In this document: positions 4,680 through 5,054 of the stretch, in pieces
Layout of the letters: the number at the start of each line of letters is the position of its first letter
How positions within the stretch are numbered: position 1 is the first letter of the stretch
Origin: Alphaproteobacteria bacterium
GTDB lineage: Bacteria > Pseudomonadota > Alphaproteobacteria > Reyranellales > Reyranellaceae
Reading direction: 5' to 3'
Length of the DNA stretch: 5,054 nt
Assembly: GCA_013290035.1 (NCBI GenBank)
Contig: JABCYT010000336.1
Location: forward strand, 1-5,054
Notes under the pieces: model-generated
What the model saw: only the letters and a program-made list of their open reading frames with translations
Databases searched by the model: none
What the model was told of the DNA's origin: nothing
Translations under genes and position numbers: made by a program

Positions 4680-5054
4680 CAGCGCTCGCGCGCCTCGTTG
4701 GCCGGCTCCGGACTCGCCTGCCCCGTACCATATCTTGCGGTGGCTCCCGAGGCGTTGCGATCAGCCGGAATGGGGACTCGGAGGCCCAAAACACCACCGC
4801 CATCCTCCCCGCGGCCAAATATCCGCGGCCCGCTGCCGCTGGCCGTCGACGGCTCATTGCCGGGGGCATCGGACAGATCGGCGCGCGGCAGCGGGACATC
4901 GGGATCCGATGCCCCGGGATTTAACGCCTTGTTCACGATTTCGACGTTGGTCGGCGTGCGCTCGACCATCGGCGTCGGCGGGAGTGCCTTGGTCTTCGCA
5001 TGAACCGACTCGGGCCGTGGCTTGGCCTCGCTGGGTGATGCGACTGCCGGCGTC
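4679..5054 (-). CDS. Unrecognised protein, C-terminal part (5' end outside window)
   Basis: A minus-strand frame is open from the right edge of the window (first full codon at 5053) to a TGA at 4679-4681, giving 124 residues of a C-terminus. I do not recognise the family. The visible part is rich in Pro, Ala, Gly, Glu and Asp, with stretches such as VASPSEAKPRPES, NPGASDPDVPLPRADLSD and PRIFGRGEDGGGVLGLRV, and no hydrophobic segment. It looks like a disordered tail, as often found on secreted or envelope proteins with a folded N-terminal domain off-window. Codon use (mostly G/C third positions) and continuity make this frame better than the overlapping plus-strand frames, one of which runs into the OmpA-like signal peptide. 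A gene starting only at the internal ATG (4969) is less likely since the frame continues upstream. It is co-directional with the ompA-like gene, 165 bp upstream of its start. Confidence 0.6.
   Translation of the reverse strand, partial: TPAVASPSEAKPRPESVHAKTKALPPTPMVERTPTNVEIVNKALNPGASDPDVPLPRADLSDAPGNEPSTASGSGPRIFGRGEDGGGVLGLRVPIPADRNASGATARYGTGQASPEPANEARER

Noticed and set aside
4464..5003. A 179-codon plus-strand frame from the ompA-like signal peptide region rightwards
   Set aside because: It begins inside the reverse strand of the signal peptide, crosses the likely promoter and the terminator-like hairpin, and its composition is erratic; the minus-strand frame is more coherent.

Overview
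The window is high-GC bacterial chromosome. The strong avoidance of TTA, CTA and TCA codons, the protein styles (an OmpA-family porin with a polyproline linker, a paired amidohydrolase and luciferase-like monooxygenase) and the form of the tRNA suggest an alphaproteobacterium, perhaps a Rhodospirillales, Reyranella or Rhizobiales-like soil or water organism. That placement is inference. I see no phage, transposon, CRISPR or plasmid hallmark.

Layout from left to right. (1) Bases 3-692, plus strand: the C-terminal 229 residues of a YaeI-like calcineurin-type metallophosphoesterase whose start lies outside the window. (2) Bases 689-2932, minus strand: a two-gene operon, an Amidohydro_2-family metal-dependent hydrolase followed 9 bp later by a luciferase-like (LLM) flavin monooxygenase. 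Its last stop codon overlaps the metallophosphoesterase stop in a shared CTAG. (3) Bases 2933-3094: a divergent intergenic region with candidate promoters for the operon (minus) and for the tRNA (plus). (4) Bases 3095-3169: tRNA-Thr(GGT) with encoded CCA. (5) Bases 3170-3486: a leader with two inverted repeats and a possible 54-residue ORF. (6) Bases 3487-3509: a strong hairpin terminator between convergent units. (7) Bases 3554-4513, minus strand: an OmpA-family outer membrane protein with signal peptide, beta-barrel, polyproline linker and peptidoglycan-binding domain. Its last five codons, including the stop, are tandemly duplicated. (8) Bases 4514-4678: the ompA-like promoter and leader, plus a terminator-like hairpin facing the other way. 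(9) Bases 4679-5054, minus strand: the 3' end of an unrecognised gene coding a Pro/Ala-rich tail.

Functionally, the amidohydrolase and LLM monooxygenase probably act on one small organic substrate through an oxidative step and a hydrolytic or decarboxylating step; the substrate cannot be read from sequence. The OmpA-like protein ties the outer membrane to peptidoglycan. The metallophosphoesterase is probably a peripheral phosphoesterase and the tRNA is housekeeping. I do not see a clearly new multi-gene system. The points most worth checking are the duplicated ompA-like stop region, the possible small ORF and structured leader behind the tRNA, the orphan plus-strand terminator-like hairpin at 4653-4679, and the uncharacterised hydrolase/monooxygenase pair.
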